Assembly: GCF_035917235.1 (NCBI RefSeq) | Contig: NZ_CP108423.1 | Span: forward strand, 4,741,501-4,805,500 | DNA: 64,000 bases | Direction of reading: 5' to 3' | From: Streptomyces sp. NBC_01294 | GTDB taxonomy: Bacteria; Actinomycetota; Actinomycetes; Streptomycetales; Streptomycetaceae | In this document: positions 1-8,133 of the stretch, in pieces | How the letters are laid out: every line of letters starts with the position of its first letter | How positions within the stretch are numbered: the stretch's first letter is position 1 | Notes under the pieces: model-generated | The model's database searches: none | What the model saw: the letters and a program-made list of their open reading frames with translations, nothing else | Told to the model about the DNA's origin: nothing | Position numbers and translations under genes: made by a program

Positions 1-548
1 ACCAGCAGCTCGGCGGCGACCAGGACCAGGAACAGCCAGCGCTTCGCGTCGTTCGGGGCGAACAGCAGCCCCACCCAGCCGGCCTGGCAGACCACCAGAC
101 CGGCCGCGTACTTCAGGGCCGACGCCCTGGCCGCGCCACGCTCCCCGGCGGCGGCCCGCAGCCACTGCGCCGTCAGCGCGACGCGCATGATGATGTAGCC
201 GATGACGGCGACGGTCCAGTCGTTCTCGTCGAAGGCCTGGCTCACCCCGGCCGCGTAGACGAGCACGCCGGAGATCTGCACCAGGGTCGCGATCCGGTAC
301 GGCACGTCGTCGCAGTCGTAGGCGGAGGCGAACCAGGTGAAGTTCATCCAGGCCCACCACACCCCGAAGAACACGAAGAAGTAGCCGATCACCCCGGTGC
401 CGGGATGGCCCTCCGCGAGCGCGTGCACCAGCCGGGCTCCGGCCTGGGCGATCGCGACGACGAAACAGAGGTCGAAGAACAGCTCCAGCGGGGTGGCCGC
501 GCGGTGGTCCTCGTCACGGCTGCGGGCGGTCATGGGGGAGATGGCCAT
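1..548 (-). CDS. Low temperature requirement A (LtrA)-like membrane protein, partial
   Basis: The 5' part (about 182 codons) of a reverse-strand gene that runs off the left edge. The product begins MAISPMTARSRDEDHRAATP and carries the LtrA signature ELFFDLCFVVAIAQ near residues 22-35, followed by hydrophobic segments including GVIGYFFVFFGVWWAWMNFTWFAS. LtrA family proteins are multi-pass membrane proteins of unknown biochemical role, first linked to growth at low temperature in Listeria. ATG at 548 is used; an in-frame ATG at 533 is equally possible because neither has a clear Shine-Dalgarno. It is divergent from the narK remnant that follows. Confidence 0.85.
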   Translation of the reverse strand, partial: MAISPMTARSRDEDHRAATPLELFFDLCFVVAIAQAGARLVHALAEGHPGTGVIGYFFVFFGVWWAWMNFTWFASAYDCDDVPYRIATLVQISGVLVYAAGVSQAFDENDWTVAVIGYIIMRVALTAQWLRAAAGERGAARASALKYAAGLVVCQAGWVGLLFAPNDAKRWLFLVLVAAELL

Positions 549-693
549 ACCGGCCAGGAGACCAGAGGGCGGACCTTCGGCAGGCCGGACGCGCTGCCCG
601 TACGCCCGCTGTGCCCCGGGCGGACGCCCCGGGGAGCCACCGGACCAGCCGGGGTCGGTGGCACCGCCTACCGGCCAACGCACTGGGGGCGAC

Positions 694-706
694 GGGACCT
701 TGTCCC
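694..706. promoter_or_regulatory. GGGAC-CTT-GTCCC inverted repeat in ltrA/narK-remnant intergenic region
   Basis: A perfect 5-bp inverted repeat (GGGAC, 3-bp spacer, GTCCC) lies about 100 bp before the narK remnant, inside the 255-bp gap (549-803) between divergent genes. The arms match those of DosR/DevR-type boxes, which control nitrate respiration and narK genes in actinobacteria, but the spacer is one base shorter than the usual 14-bp core. Function is inference. The rest of the gap shows no other feature I recognise. Confidence 0.3.
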
Positions 707-803
707 AACGCCCGCAGTGCCTTCTCCGCTGCCGCGGGGTGCCCCCGGGAACGCAGCCTGGACAGGTCAGGACAGGACTCTTCTCCCAGTTCAGGACCAC
801 GCC

Positions 804-1222
804 ATGAGTACCGCCACGCAGGAAGTGCACAGGCCGCCGCTCACCGATCCGGCGCAATACCGCCCCGGCCGCACCATCACGCAATGGTCGCCCGAGGATC
901 CGGCCTTCTGGCGCACCACGGGGAAGAGGGTCGCCACCCGCAACCGGTGGATCGCGGTGCCCGCCCTGCTGGTGGCCGTCGTCGTCCGGCAGGTCTGGGG
1001 CATCACGGCGACCAACCTGAAGGACGTCGGCTTCGGGTACTCCCGGTCCCAGCTCTTCTGGCTGACGGCGGACCCCGGCCTCACCGGCGGCACCGCGCGC
1101 ATCCTCTGCACCTTCCTACCCGAAGCAGGAGAAGGGCAACGCCCACCTGGGTGATGACCTGGCTCCACGTCGGCACCTTCGGCTCCTTCATCGGGTTCGC
1201 CGTGTCACCCCGTTCGGTCTAA
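804..1222 (+). pseudogene. narK nitrate/nitrite transporter remnant with two internal deletions
   Basis: The first ~105 codons align with the intact NarK at 6417-7856 (TITQWSPEDPAFWRTTGKRV against TIGDWRPEDEDFWQSTGRRV, then VGFGYSRSQLFWLTADPGLTGGT against VGFGFSQSQLFWLTAIPGITGGT). After ILCTF the sequence jumps to a block matching FPKREKGSAN, now out of frame, and then straight to WVMTWLHVGTFGSFIGFA, matching WLMTWLYVGTFGSFIGFA. So two internal blocks were lost, with a frame change, and the 3' half of the transporter is missing. The reading frame from 804 stops at 1154; the last recognisable block ends at the stop at 1222. It is not expected to make a functional transporter. Confidence 0.85.
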
Positions 1223-1263
1223 TTCCGTATCCGGCATAGCGGGCTGAATCGGTACAGATCGCC

Positions 1264-1276
1264 TAGCGTGGGGCTG
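1264..1276 (+). promoter_or_regulatory. Possible -10 element (TAGCGT) for a leaderless nitrate operon transcript
   Basis: TAGCGT at 1264-1269 lies seven bases before the GTG start at 1276. That spacing places the transcription start on the initiation codon. No Shine-Dalgarno precedes the GTG. No convincing -35 hexamer is visible, so this is a weak call. Confidence 0.3.
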
Positions 1277-2415
1277 TGCCCGAGCCATCAGAAGCCCTTG
1301 CCGCCACGCACTCGCCCCCCGGGGCCGCCGGCGCCGGCGAGGCCACGGAGACCTCGCCCGGCCCGCCGCCGCCCGCGCCGGGCGGCTCGCGCCGCGGGGT
1401 CGCCCAACGGGCCACCCTGGCCGGCGCCGCGGTCTCCCTCCTGCTCGTCGCCGCGATCGTGCTGGGCAGCCGAATGCTCCGCGACTTCGACTCGGCGCTG
1501 CTGCCGTACGCCGTCGCGACGGTCTTCCTGGCCTTCGGCGTGGCCTACCGGTACACGGTCTGGGTCTCCGCGCCCGCCGCCCGCCGCCTCTTCAGACAAG
1601 GCTTCGGCAGCTTCTTCTCGGCCGACAACTTCCGCAGGGCACCCACCGCCCTGCCGAAGATGATCGCCACCTACCTCGGCTTCCAGAAGTTCCTCGGCGC
1701 CCGCTCCCGCGCCCGGTGGGCCGCCCACCAGCTCATCTTCTGGGGCTGCGTCCTGGCCGCCCTCATCACCTTCCCGCTGACCTGGGGCTGGTTCACCTTC
1801 ACCTCCGACAGCGGGTCGGGCCCCGGCTACGAGATGCGGATCTGGGGGATCAAGGTCATCGGCTTCGACTCGCTGAACGTCCTGGGCTGGCTGATGTTCC
1901 ACGGCCTGGACGTCGCCGCCGTGCTGGTCATCCCCGGGGCCTCGTACTTCCTGTGGCGCAGGATGAAGGACCGCGGCGCCATCACCGGCCAGCGCTTCGC
2001 CTACGACTTGCTGCCGCTGATCTGCCTGATCGTGATCTCGGTGACCGGCCTGCTGCTGACCTTCTCCTCGATCTTCCTGCACGGCGGCGGCTACGAGTTC
2101 CTGGCCATCCTGCACATGGTGTCGGTGGTGTTCACCCTCATCTACATCCCGTTCGGGAAGTTCTTCCACATCGTCCAGCGCCCGGCCGCCGTCGGCATGC
2201 AGCTGTTCAAGTACACGGCCCGGCAGGACGAGCAGGTCTTCGCCTGCAAGCGCTGCGGGGAGCCCATCGACACCACCCCGTACGTGGAGAACCTGCGGGG
2301 CACGATGCAGGACCTGAAGCTCGACTTCAACGCCTTCGTCGAATACTGCCCGCGCTGCAAGCGGGTGCTGCGCGGGAACGCCTACCTGCACCACGTCAAG
2401 AAGGGCTTCAAGTGA
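1276..2415 (+). CDS. NarI-like diheme cytochrome b membrane subunit with C-terminal CxxC-CxxC domain
   Basis: A 379-residue protein with about six membrane segments (near residues 45-66, 75-97, 148-172, 200-226, 243-272, 278-300). Histidines in the helices (AHQLIF, MFHGLDV, ILHMVSV, KFFHIVQRP) are placed as in the quinol-oxidising NarI/HdrE-type cytochromes b. The cytosolic tail has paired CKRC (324-327) and CPRC (358-361) motifs, suggesting a zinc ribbon or rubredoxin-like centre, which is unlike classical NarI. It is the first gene of a six-gene operon and overlaps the catalytic subunit by 4 bp (GTGA). Likely role: passing electrons between the quinone pool and the molybdoenzyme; this is inferred from topology and context. 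GTG at 1276 appears leaderless. Confidence 0.7.
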   Translation: MPEPSEALAATHSPPGAAGAGEATETSPGPPPPAPGGSRRGVAQRATLAGAAVSLLLVAAIVLGSRMLRDFDSALLPYAVATVFLAFGVAYRYTVWVSAPAARRLFRQGFGSFFSADNFRRAPTALPKMIATYLGFQKFLGARSRARWAAHQLIFWGCVLAALITFPLTWGWFTFTSDSGSGPGYEMRIWGIKVIGFDSLNVLGWLMFHGLDVAAVLVIPGASYFLWRRMKDRGAITGQRFAYDLLPLICLIVISVTGLLLTFSSIFLHGGGYEFLAILHMVSVVFTLIYIPFGKFFHIVQRPAAVGMQLFKYTARQDEQVFACKRCGEPIDTTPYVENLRGTMQDLKLDFNAFVEYCPRCKRVLRGNAYLHHVKKGFK

Positions 2416-4742
2416 CCGCGACCGACCCCGCCAAGGCCGCGTCCCGGCCCGTGCCGATCCCCCTCGACCCCTCGATCGCCCCGCCCGGCACCCGCAACTT
2501 CCGCGACGCGGGCGGCATCCCCGCCGACCAGTGGCACACAGACCAGAACGGCGAGACCCTCGTCCCCACCCACTGCTGCTTCTGCGGGGTGCAGTGCGGC
2601 ATGTACCTGCGCGTGGACAAGGGCGGCAAGGTCTTCGGCGTGGAGCCCCGCGACCACGACATCAACCGGATGCGGCTGTGCCCCAAGGGCATCAACGCCT
2701 ACCAGCAGGTCAACCACCCCGACCGGCTGACCGCGCCGCTGATGCGCCGCTCCCGCGAGGAGGACTTCCGGGAAGTGTCCTGGGACGAGGCCCTGGACTT
2801 CACCGTCTCCGAGGTCCGGCGCATCCAGGCCGCCCACGGTAACGACGCCTTCGGCCTGCTCGGCGGCGCCAGCCTCTACTCCGAGAAGACCTACCTGGTC
2901 GGCAAGTTCGGCCGGGTCGCCCTCAAGACCCGGCACGTCGACTACAACGGCCGCCTGTGCATGGTCAGCGCCGCGGGCGCCAACAAGCTCTCCTTCGGTA
3001 TCGACCGGGCCGCCAACCCCTTCTCCGACATCCTCCTCACCGACTGCCTGCTGATCGCCGGGTCGAACGTGGCGGAGTGCTTCCCGGTGATGACCCAGTA
3101 CGTCTGGGGGGCACGCGACCGGGGCGCCTCGCTGATCGTCGTCGACCCGCGCGAGACGGCCATCGCCCGCACCGCCGACGTCCACGTGGCCCTCAAGCCC
3201 GGTACCGACTCCGCGTTCTTCAACGCCGTGCTCCATGTGATCGTCGCCGAAGGGCTGACCGACGAGGCGTACCTCGCCGCCCACACCACCGGCTGGGACG
3301 AGGTCAGGAAGACCGTCCAGGACTACCCGCCCGAGCGCTCCGCCGAGATCTGCGGCGTCCCCGCCGCCCAGATCGTCCAGGTGGCCCGGATGTTCGGCGG
3401 CGCGGACAAGGCCATGGCCTTCCACGCCCGCGGGGTCGAGCACCACTCCCAGGGCGTCGAGAACTGCCTGTCCGTCATCAACATGTGCGTGGCCACCGGA
3501 AACCTCGGCAGACCGGGAGCCGGCTACGGCACCATCACCGGCCAGGGCAACGGTCAGGGCGGCCGCGAGCACGGCCAGAAGTCCGACCTCCTTCCCGGCG
3601 GCCGGTCCATCATGAACGAGGAGCACCGCCGCCAGATCTGCCGGATCTGGGGCATCGAGGAGTCCGAACTCCCGCCCGCCGGCACCTCCATGATGGAGAT
3701 GGTCTGGCAGATGCAGCGGCAGGAGATCCGCGGCCTGATCGGCATCTGCAACAACCCCTTCGTCTCGCTCCCCCACTACCGGGTGGTCAAGCAGGGCTAC
3801 GACACCCTCGAATTCCACGCACAGTTCGACTTCTTCCTCTCCGAGACCGCGGCCAACGCACACGTGGTCTTCCCGGTCACCGTGTGGGCGGAGGACGAGG
3901 GCGTCATGGCCAACACCGAGGCCCGCGTCGTCAAGCACAACAAGGCGCAGGAGCCCCCGGCCGGAGTGCGCACCGACACCTGGGTGATGTGCGAACTCGC
4001 CAGGCGCCTCGGGGCCGGCGACAAGTTCGACTTCGCCGGCTCCCGCGAGGTGTTCGACGAGCTCCGCATCGCCTCCGCCGGCACGGTCAACGACTACTAC
4101 GGCATCACCTACGAACGCCTGGAGGAGACCGGCGGCATCATGTGGCCCTGCCCCTCCACCGACCACCCGGGCACCCCCCGGCTGTTCGAGGGCGGCAGGA
4201 CCTACCACCCCGACGGCAAGATCCACCTGCAGGTCGTCGAGTGGCACCCGCCGATGGACCCCTACAGCGAGGAATACCCCCTCTCCCTCACCACCGGCCG
4301 CACCGTCGCCCACTTCCTCTCCGGCAACCAGACCCGCCGGCTGGGCGCCCTCGTCGAACAGACCCCGCGCCCCTGGGTGGAGGTCCACCCCTCGCACGGC
4401 TACCGCAACGGCGACCCGGTCCGGGTGGTCACCCGCCGCGGCAGCGAGGTCTTCCCGGCCCTGGTCACCGAGGCCATCCGCCCGGACACCGTCTTCATCC
4501 CGTACCACTGGCCCGTGCCGACGGCCGCGAACGCCCTGACCATCGACGCCCTCGACCCCCGCTCGAAGATTCCCGAGTACAAGGTCTGCGCCGCCCGGAT
4601 CGAGGCCGCCGAACGTGTCGACGAGGTCCCGGCACCGCCCATGGCCCCGGGTCACCAGGCCTATCCGGAGGCCCAGGTCGCCCGCACCGACCCCCTGCCC
4701 CCCACGTCCTCGCAGGGCCGTGGCACGGCGGAGAGGAGCTGA
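2412..4742 (+). CDS. NasC/NapA-type molybdopterin oxidoreductase, probable nitrate reductase catalytic subunit
   Basis: A 776-residue Mo-bis-MGD enzyme. An N-terminal [4Fe-4S] ligand set is visible as C55-x2-C58-x3-C62-x27-C90. The likely Mo ligand is C183 in GRLCMVSAAGA, the Cys-ligated arrangement of NapA/NasA rather than the Asp of NarG or Sec/Cys of FdhF. GQGNGQGGREHGQK is the typical cofactor loop of assimilatory nitrate reductases and relatives. No Tat signal is present, so it should be cytoplasmic. GTG at 2412 overlaps the upstream stop. Nitrate reduction is favoured by the NasC-like motifs and the NarK transporter in the operon; formate dehydrogenase or the reverse (nitrite oxidation) cannot be excluded. 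No NarJ chaperone or nitrite reductase gene is nearby. Confidence 0.8.
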   Translation: MTATDPAKAASRPVPIPLDPSIAPPGTRNFRDAGGIPADQWHTDQNGETLVPTHCCFCGVQCGMYLRVDKGGKVFGVEPRDHDINRMRLCPKGINAYQQVNHPDRLTAPLMRRSREEDFREVSWDEALDFTVSEVRRIQAAHGNDAFGLLGGASLYSEKTYLVGKFGRVALKTRHVDYNGRLCMVSAAGANKLSFGIDRAANPFSDILLTDCLLIAGSNVAECFPVMTQYVWGARDRGASLIVVDPRETAIARTADVHVALKPGTDSAFFNAVLHVIVAEGLTDEAYLAAHTTGWDEVRKTVQDYPPERSAEICGVPAAQIVQVARMFGGADKAMAFHARGVEHHSQGVENCLSVINMCVATGNLGRPGAGYGTITGQGNGQGGREHGQKSDLLPGGRSIMNEEHRRQICRIWGIEESELPPAGTSMMEMVWQMQRQEIRGLIGICNNPFVSLPHYRVVKQGYDTLEFHAQFDFFLSETAANAHVVFPVTVWAEDEGVMANTEARVVKHNKAQEPPAGVRTDTWVMCELARRLGAGDKFDFAGSREVFDELRIASAGTVNDYYGITYERLEETGGIMWPCPSTDHPGTPRLFEGGRTYHPDGKIHLQVVEWHPPMDPYSEEYPLSLTTGRTVAHFLSGNQTRRLGALVEQTPRPWVEVHPSHGYRNGDPVRVVTRRGSEVFPALVTEAIRPDTVFIPYHWPVPTAANALTIDALDPRSKIPEYKVCAARIEAAERVDEVPAPPMAPGHQAYPEAQVARTDPLPPTSSQGRGTAERS

Positions 4743-4748
4743 CCCGCC

Positions 4749-5405
4749 ATGATGGGCCGCACGATCTTCATCGACCCGGGTCGCTGCATCGGCTGCCAGG
4801 CCTGCGTCTCGGCCTGCCGCGAATGCGACTCCCACCGCGGCAAGTCGATGATCCACCTGGACTACACCGAACCCGGCATGTCCGTCGCCTCCCTTCCGAC
4901 CGTCTGCATGCACTGCGAGGACCCGGTCGCGCCCTGCGCCGAGGTCTGTCCCGCCGACGCGATCCTGGTGACCGCCGACGGAGTGGTCCAGCAGGCCGAC
5001 ACCACCCGCTGCATCGGCTGCGCCAACTGCGTCAACGCCTGCCCCTTCGGCGTCCCGAAGATCGACCTCCAGGCGAAGCTGCAGATGAAGTGCAACCTCT
5101 GCTACGACCGCACCGCCTACGGCCTGGCCCCCATGTGCGCCACGGTCTGCCCCACCGGCGCCCTCTTCTACGGAACCCTCGAGGAACTCCAGGCCGAGCG
5201 CCCCGGCGTCCAGGTGGCCGACTCCTTCGCCTTCGGCGACGTGATGGTCAGCACCGGAGTGGCGATGGTCGTCCCCGCCGACAAGGTCCGGTGGCCCGTT
5301 CCCGGCGGTCTGCCCGTGGTCGAGATCAATGGAGTGGACATGCGCGAAGAGCATTCGAACGAGGGTGGCGGCGGGCGACGGGCGGGCGGAGTCGACGTCC
5401 GATGA
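4749..5405 (+). CDS. DmsB/NarH-like ferredoxin subunit with four [4Fe-4S] clusters
   Basis: A 218-residue electron-transfer subunit. Four cysteine groups are visible: CIGCQACVSAC (from residue 13), CMHCEDPVAPCAEVCP, CIGCANCVNACP and CNLC...CATVCP, the arrangement of DmsB/HybA/NrfC-type iron-sulfur subunits carrying four cubane clusters. It has no signal sequence, matching a cytoplasmic catalytic subunit. It starts 6 bp after the molybdo subunit and ends in a 4-bp overlap with the Rieske gene. It is expected to wire electrons between the membrane cytochrome or Rieske protein and the molybdoenzyme. Confidence 0.85.
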   Translation: MMGRTIFIDPGRCIGCQACVSACRECDSHRGKSMIHLDYTEPGMSVASLPTVCMHCEDPVAPCAEVCPADAILVTADGVVQQADTTRCIGCANCVNACPFGVPKIDLQAKLQMKCNLCYDRTAYGLAPMCATVCPTGALFYGTLEELQAERPGVQVADSFAFGDVMVSTGVAMVVPADKVRWPVPGGLPVVEINGVDMREEHSNEGGGGRRAGGVDVR

Positions 5406-6055
5406 GCGTGACCCAACAGCCCGCCCCCGCACCGGGCTCCGATCCCGCCGGGGACGAGGCCGCCGAACAGCTGCGTGACCGGATCAGCGCCGACTCCCTC
5501 ACCACCCGCCGCGACTACCTGCGGATCGTCGCCACCGTCTCCGGCGGCCTGGCCATCGGCGGCGTCGGCGTCGCCGCCGGCATCCTGCACCGGCACGGCG
5601 ACAGCGAGACCCTGCCCCCGACCAAGAAGGTCACCGACCGGCTGGATCCCGGCCAGTCCGTGGCCTTCCGCTACCCCGGCGACGAGGACCGGGCGCTCGC
5701 GGTACGCCTGGCCGACGGCGCCCTCGTCGGCTACTCCGCCGTCTGCACCCACCTGGCCTGCGCCGTGCTGTGGCGCGAGGACCGGGGCCCCGACGGCGAG
5801 CTGCTATGCCCCTGCCACGAGGGTGTCTTCGACGCCCGCACCGGCGAGGTGACCGCGGGACCCCCACCCCGCCCGCTCCCCAAGGTCTTCCTGACCGAGC
5901 GTCCCGACGGCAGTGTCTGGGCCGTCGCCATCGCCCGGTCGGGCGAGCCGGCCAAGGACGCCCTGTGCCGGCAGTTCGGTGATGCACACCCCCTCGAATC
6001 GGCCCAGCTGGGCTGTCCCGGTGCACCGGTCGCCCCTGAGAGCAGGCGGACATGA
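5402..6055 (+). CDS. Rieske [2Fe-2S] protein with Tat-type N-terminus
   Basis: A 217-residue protein. Rieske ligands are in CTHLAC and CPCHEGVFD (C-x-H and C-x2-H), with the second cysteine of each box able to form the usual stabilising disulfide. Residues ~34-60 read TTRRDYLRIVATVSGGLAIG, a twin-arginine motif followed by a hydrophobic stretch, so the domain is probably exported and membrane anchored. This differs from the cytoplasmic molybdo and ferredoxin subunits and suggests electron transfer across the membrane, perhaps from quinol via the cytochrome b subunit. It overlaps both neighbours by 4 bp (ATGA). Confidence 0.85.
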   Translation: MSVTQQPAPAPGSDPAGDEAAEQLRDRISADSLTTRRDYLRIVATVSGGLAIGGVGVAAGILHRHGDSETLPPTKKVTDRLDPGQSVAFRYPGDEDRALAVRLADGALVGYSAVCTHLACAVLWREDRGPDGELLCPCHEGVFDARTGEVTAGPPPRPLPKVFLTERPDGSVWAVAIARSGEPAKDALCRQFGDAHPLESAQLGCPGAPVAPESRRT

Positions 6056-6420
6056 GCGACGCACAGGTGCCTCCGCGCCCGGACCACCAGCCGGGCAGTG
6101 CCCAGCCTCGGCTGAACCGGCCGGTGCGGGAGCGGTACCCGCAGATCCGCTCCACCAGCGGCTACGGAGACCCGCGGATCCGGCACACGGGCCCCGGCCC
6201 GGGCGCCGGCACCGAGCAGGAGCCGGAGCGGTCCTCGAAGCTCAACGCCCGTCTGGCGCTGGCCCTCACCGTCGTCATCGGACAGCTCTGGGCGTTGACC
6301 GTCACCGTCAACGAGTGGATGGAGGGCAACACCGGCACGGCCTGGTGGGGAGCGGGATTCCTGATCCTGTCCTTCCTGGTCGTGATCGCACTGTGGCTCC
6401 TCGACCCGAAGGACCGATGA
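6052..6420 (+). CDS. Small two-helix membrane protein of the nitrate operon
   Basis: A 122-residue protein with a hydrophilic, proline-rich N-terminal half and two membrane helices (LALALTVVIGQLWALTV and WGAGFLILSFLVVIALWLL) ending LLDPKDR. I recognise no catalytic motif. It overlaps the Rieske gene and narK by 4 bp each, so it is translationally coupled and probably an accessory or anchor subunit of the reductase complex. It is short enough to be a membrane stabiliser rather than an enzyme. Confidence 0.65.
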   Translation: MSDAQVPPRPDHQPGSAQPRLNRPVRERYPQIRSTSGYGDPRIRHTGPGPGAGTEQEPERSSKLNARLALALTVVIGQLWALTVTVNEWMEGNTGTAWWGAGFLILSFLVVIALWLLDPKDR

Positions 6421-7856
6421 CCATGTCCATACCCACTCCCACGCCCACCCCCCGGGCGGCGGGCTCGCACCGCGCCGAGACCTACGAACCCGGCGCCACC
6501 ATCGGCGACTGGCGGCCCGAGGACGAGGACTTCTGGCAGTCCACCGGCCGCCGGGTCGCCCAGCGCAACCTGTGGATCTCGATCCCGGCCCTGATGCTCG
6601 CCTTCGTGGTCTGGCAGGTCTGGTCGGTCACCGTGGTCAAGCTGAACGACGTCGGCTTCGGCTTCTCCCAGTCGCAGCTGTTCTGGCTCACCGCCATCCC
6701 CGGCATCACCGGCGGCACCTTCCGGATCCTCTACACCTTCATCGGTCCGATCTTCGGCGAGCGGAAGTTCACCGCGTTCAGCACGATCATCCTGGTCCTG
6801 CCGATGCTGTGGCTCGGCTTCGCGCTCCAGGACCCCGGCACCCCGTACTGGGAGCTGGTGCTGATCGCGGCGGTCTGCGGCATCGGCGGCGCCAACTTCG
6901 CCTCCTCGATGGCCAACATCGGCTTCTTCTTCCCCAAGCGGGAGAAGGGCAGCGCCAACGGCCTCAACGGCGGGCTCGGCAACCTCGGCGTGAGCGTCGT
7001 CCAGCTGGTCGCCCCGCTGGTGGTCACCGCCGCCGTGCTGGGCGCCCCGGCGGGCGGTCCGCAGCACGACGCGAAGGAGAACACCGGCATCTGGCTGCAG
7101 AACGGCGCCTTCCTCTGGGTGCCGCTGCTCGTGATCATGGCGCTGCTCGCCTGGTTCCTGATGAACGACCTCAAGGTGGCCTCGGCACCCTTCAGCCGGC
7201 AGAAGATCATCTTCAGGCGCAAGCACAACTGGCTGATGACCTGGCTCTACGTCGGCACCTTCGGGTCCTTCATCGGCTTCGCCGCCGGCCTGCCCCTGCT
7301 GATCAAGAACAACTTCGAGGCGCAGGGCTACCAGGCCACCACCTATGCGTGGATCGGCCCCTTCGTCGGCGCACTCATGCGCTGGGCCGGAGGCCGGCTC
7401 TCCGACAGGGTGGGCGGCGCCAGGGTCACCCTGCTGTCCTTCGTCGGGATGGCCGCCTCCCTGGTCGTGGTGATCTTCGCGCTGCCGCACGCCGGGGACC
7501 AGGGCAACTTCTGGGCCTTCTTCATCGGCTTCCTGGCGGCCTTCGCCTTCTCCGGCCTCGGCAACGGCTCCACCTTCCGGCAGATCCCGGTCATCTTCCG
7601 GGACCAGCACATGCGGGAGGCCGAGGGCAAGGGCCCCGAGGCGCAGGCCGCCGCCATGAGGCAGTCGGAGATGGAGGCGGGCGCCGTCACCGGATTCTCC
7701 TCCGCCATCGCCGCCTACGGCTTCTTCTTCATCCCGGCGATGTTCGCGGCCATGGCCGTCACCCACGCGCTGTGGCTGTTCACCGGCTTCTACGCCACCT
7801 GCCTGGCGGTGTGCTGGTGGTTCTACGCCCGCAAGGGTGCCGAGGCTCCCAGCTGA
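6417..7856 (+). CDS. narK: NarK-type MFS nitrate/nitrite transporter
   Basis: A 479-residue major facilitator with about 12 membrane helices. Nitrate-signature glycine-rich segments are visible (GIGGANFASSMANIGFFFPK and FAFSGLGNGSTFRQIPVIF). A hydrophilic N-terminal ~45 residues includes IGDWRPEDEDFWQSTGRRVA, a common NarK lead-in. It transports nitrate into or nitrite out of the cytoplasm, in keeping with a cytoplasmic reductase in the same operon. ATG at 6417 overlaps the upstream stop (ATGA); an in-frame ATG at 6423 is an alternative. A decayed copy of the same gene lies upstream of the operon at 804-1222. Confidence 0.92.
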   Translation: MTMSIPTPTPTPRAAGSHRAETYEPGATIGDWRPEDEDFWQSTGRRVAQRNLWISIPALMLAFVVWQVWSVTVVKLNDVGFGFSQSQLFWLTAIPGITGGTFRILYTFIGPIFGERKFTAFSTIILVLPMLWLGFALQDPGTPYWELVLIAAVCGIGGANFASSMANIGFFFPKREKGSANGLNGGLGNLGVSVVQLVAPLVVTAAVLGAPAGGPQHDAKENTGIWLQNGAFLWVPLLVIMALLAWFLMNDLKVASAPFSRQKIIFRRKHNWLMTWLYVGTFGSFIGFAAGLPLLIKNNFEAQGYQATTYAWIGPFVGALMRWAGGRLSDRVGGARVTLLSFVGMAASLVVVIFALPHAGDQGNFWAFFIGFLAAFAFSGLGNGSTFRQIPVIFRDQHMREAEGKGPEAQAAAMRQSEMEAGAVTGFSSAIAAYGFFFIPAMFAAMAVTHALWLFTGFYATCLAVCWWFYARKGAEAPS

Positions 7857-7893
7857 GCGGGGTCGCGCGACGGGGCGGCCGTACCCTGGAGGC

Positions 7894-8106
7894 ATGAGCA
7901 GCACCCCCGCCTCCGACCCGCAGCCCCCGCGCCCCGTCCCCGGGGCCGAGAAGCCCCGGCCCAAGCCCAGGCTGGTCTTCGACGACCCGCTGGACCAGCA
8001 GTCCTCGGACGACACCGACCGGGGCTGGGGCGAGCGGCCGCCCGCCGGCGGAAGCGCGGCCGACCTGGCCCGCTTCCTCGACGAGAAGCCCCCGCACCAC
8101 ATCTGA
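7894..8106 (+). CDS. Small hydrophilic conserved protein, function unknown
   Basis: A 70-residue proline-rich acidic protein (MSSTPASDPQPPRP at the start, LVFDDPLDQQSSDDT in the middle, ARFLDEKPPHHI at the end). No domain is recognised. CTGGAGG lies just upstream of the ATG as a ribosome binding site. It converges on mscL with only 22 bp between the stop codons, and a hairpin covers both ends. Confidence 0.6.
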   Translation: MSSTPASDPQPPRPVPGAEKPRPKPRLVFDDPLDQQSSDDTDRGWGERPPAGGSAADLARFLDEKPPHHI

Positions 8107-8133
8107 CCGGCCGAGGCGGCCGGAGCGGTCAGA
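8102..8133. terminator. Bidirectional hairpin between convergent genes
   Basis: TCTGACCG (8102-8109) pairs with CGGTCAGA (8126-8133), with a nested CCGGCCG/CGGCCGG inside. The stem includes the stop codons of both the small gene on the left and mscL on the right, so it can end transcription from both sides. No long T-run follows, as is usual in Streptomyces. Confidence 0.6.

Noticed and set aside
2382..5432. Long antisense open frame of about 1000 codons opposite the molybdoenzyme operon, and similar long antisense frames elsewhere (for example 6162-9407, 15661-18438)
   Set aside because: These follow from extreme third-position GC in high-GC genes; the opposite-strand genes have family motifs, while the antisense products are low-complexity and match nothing.
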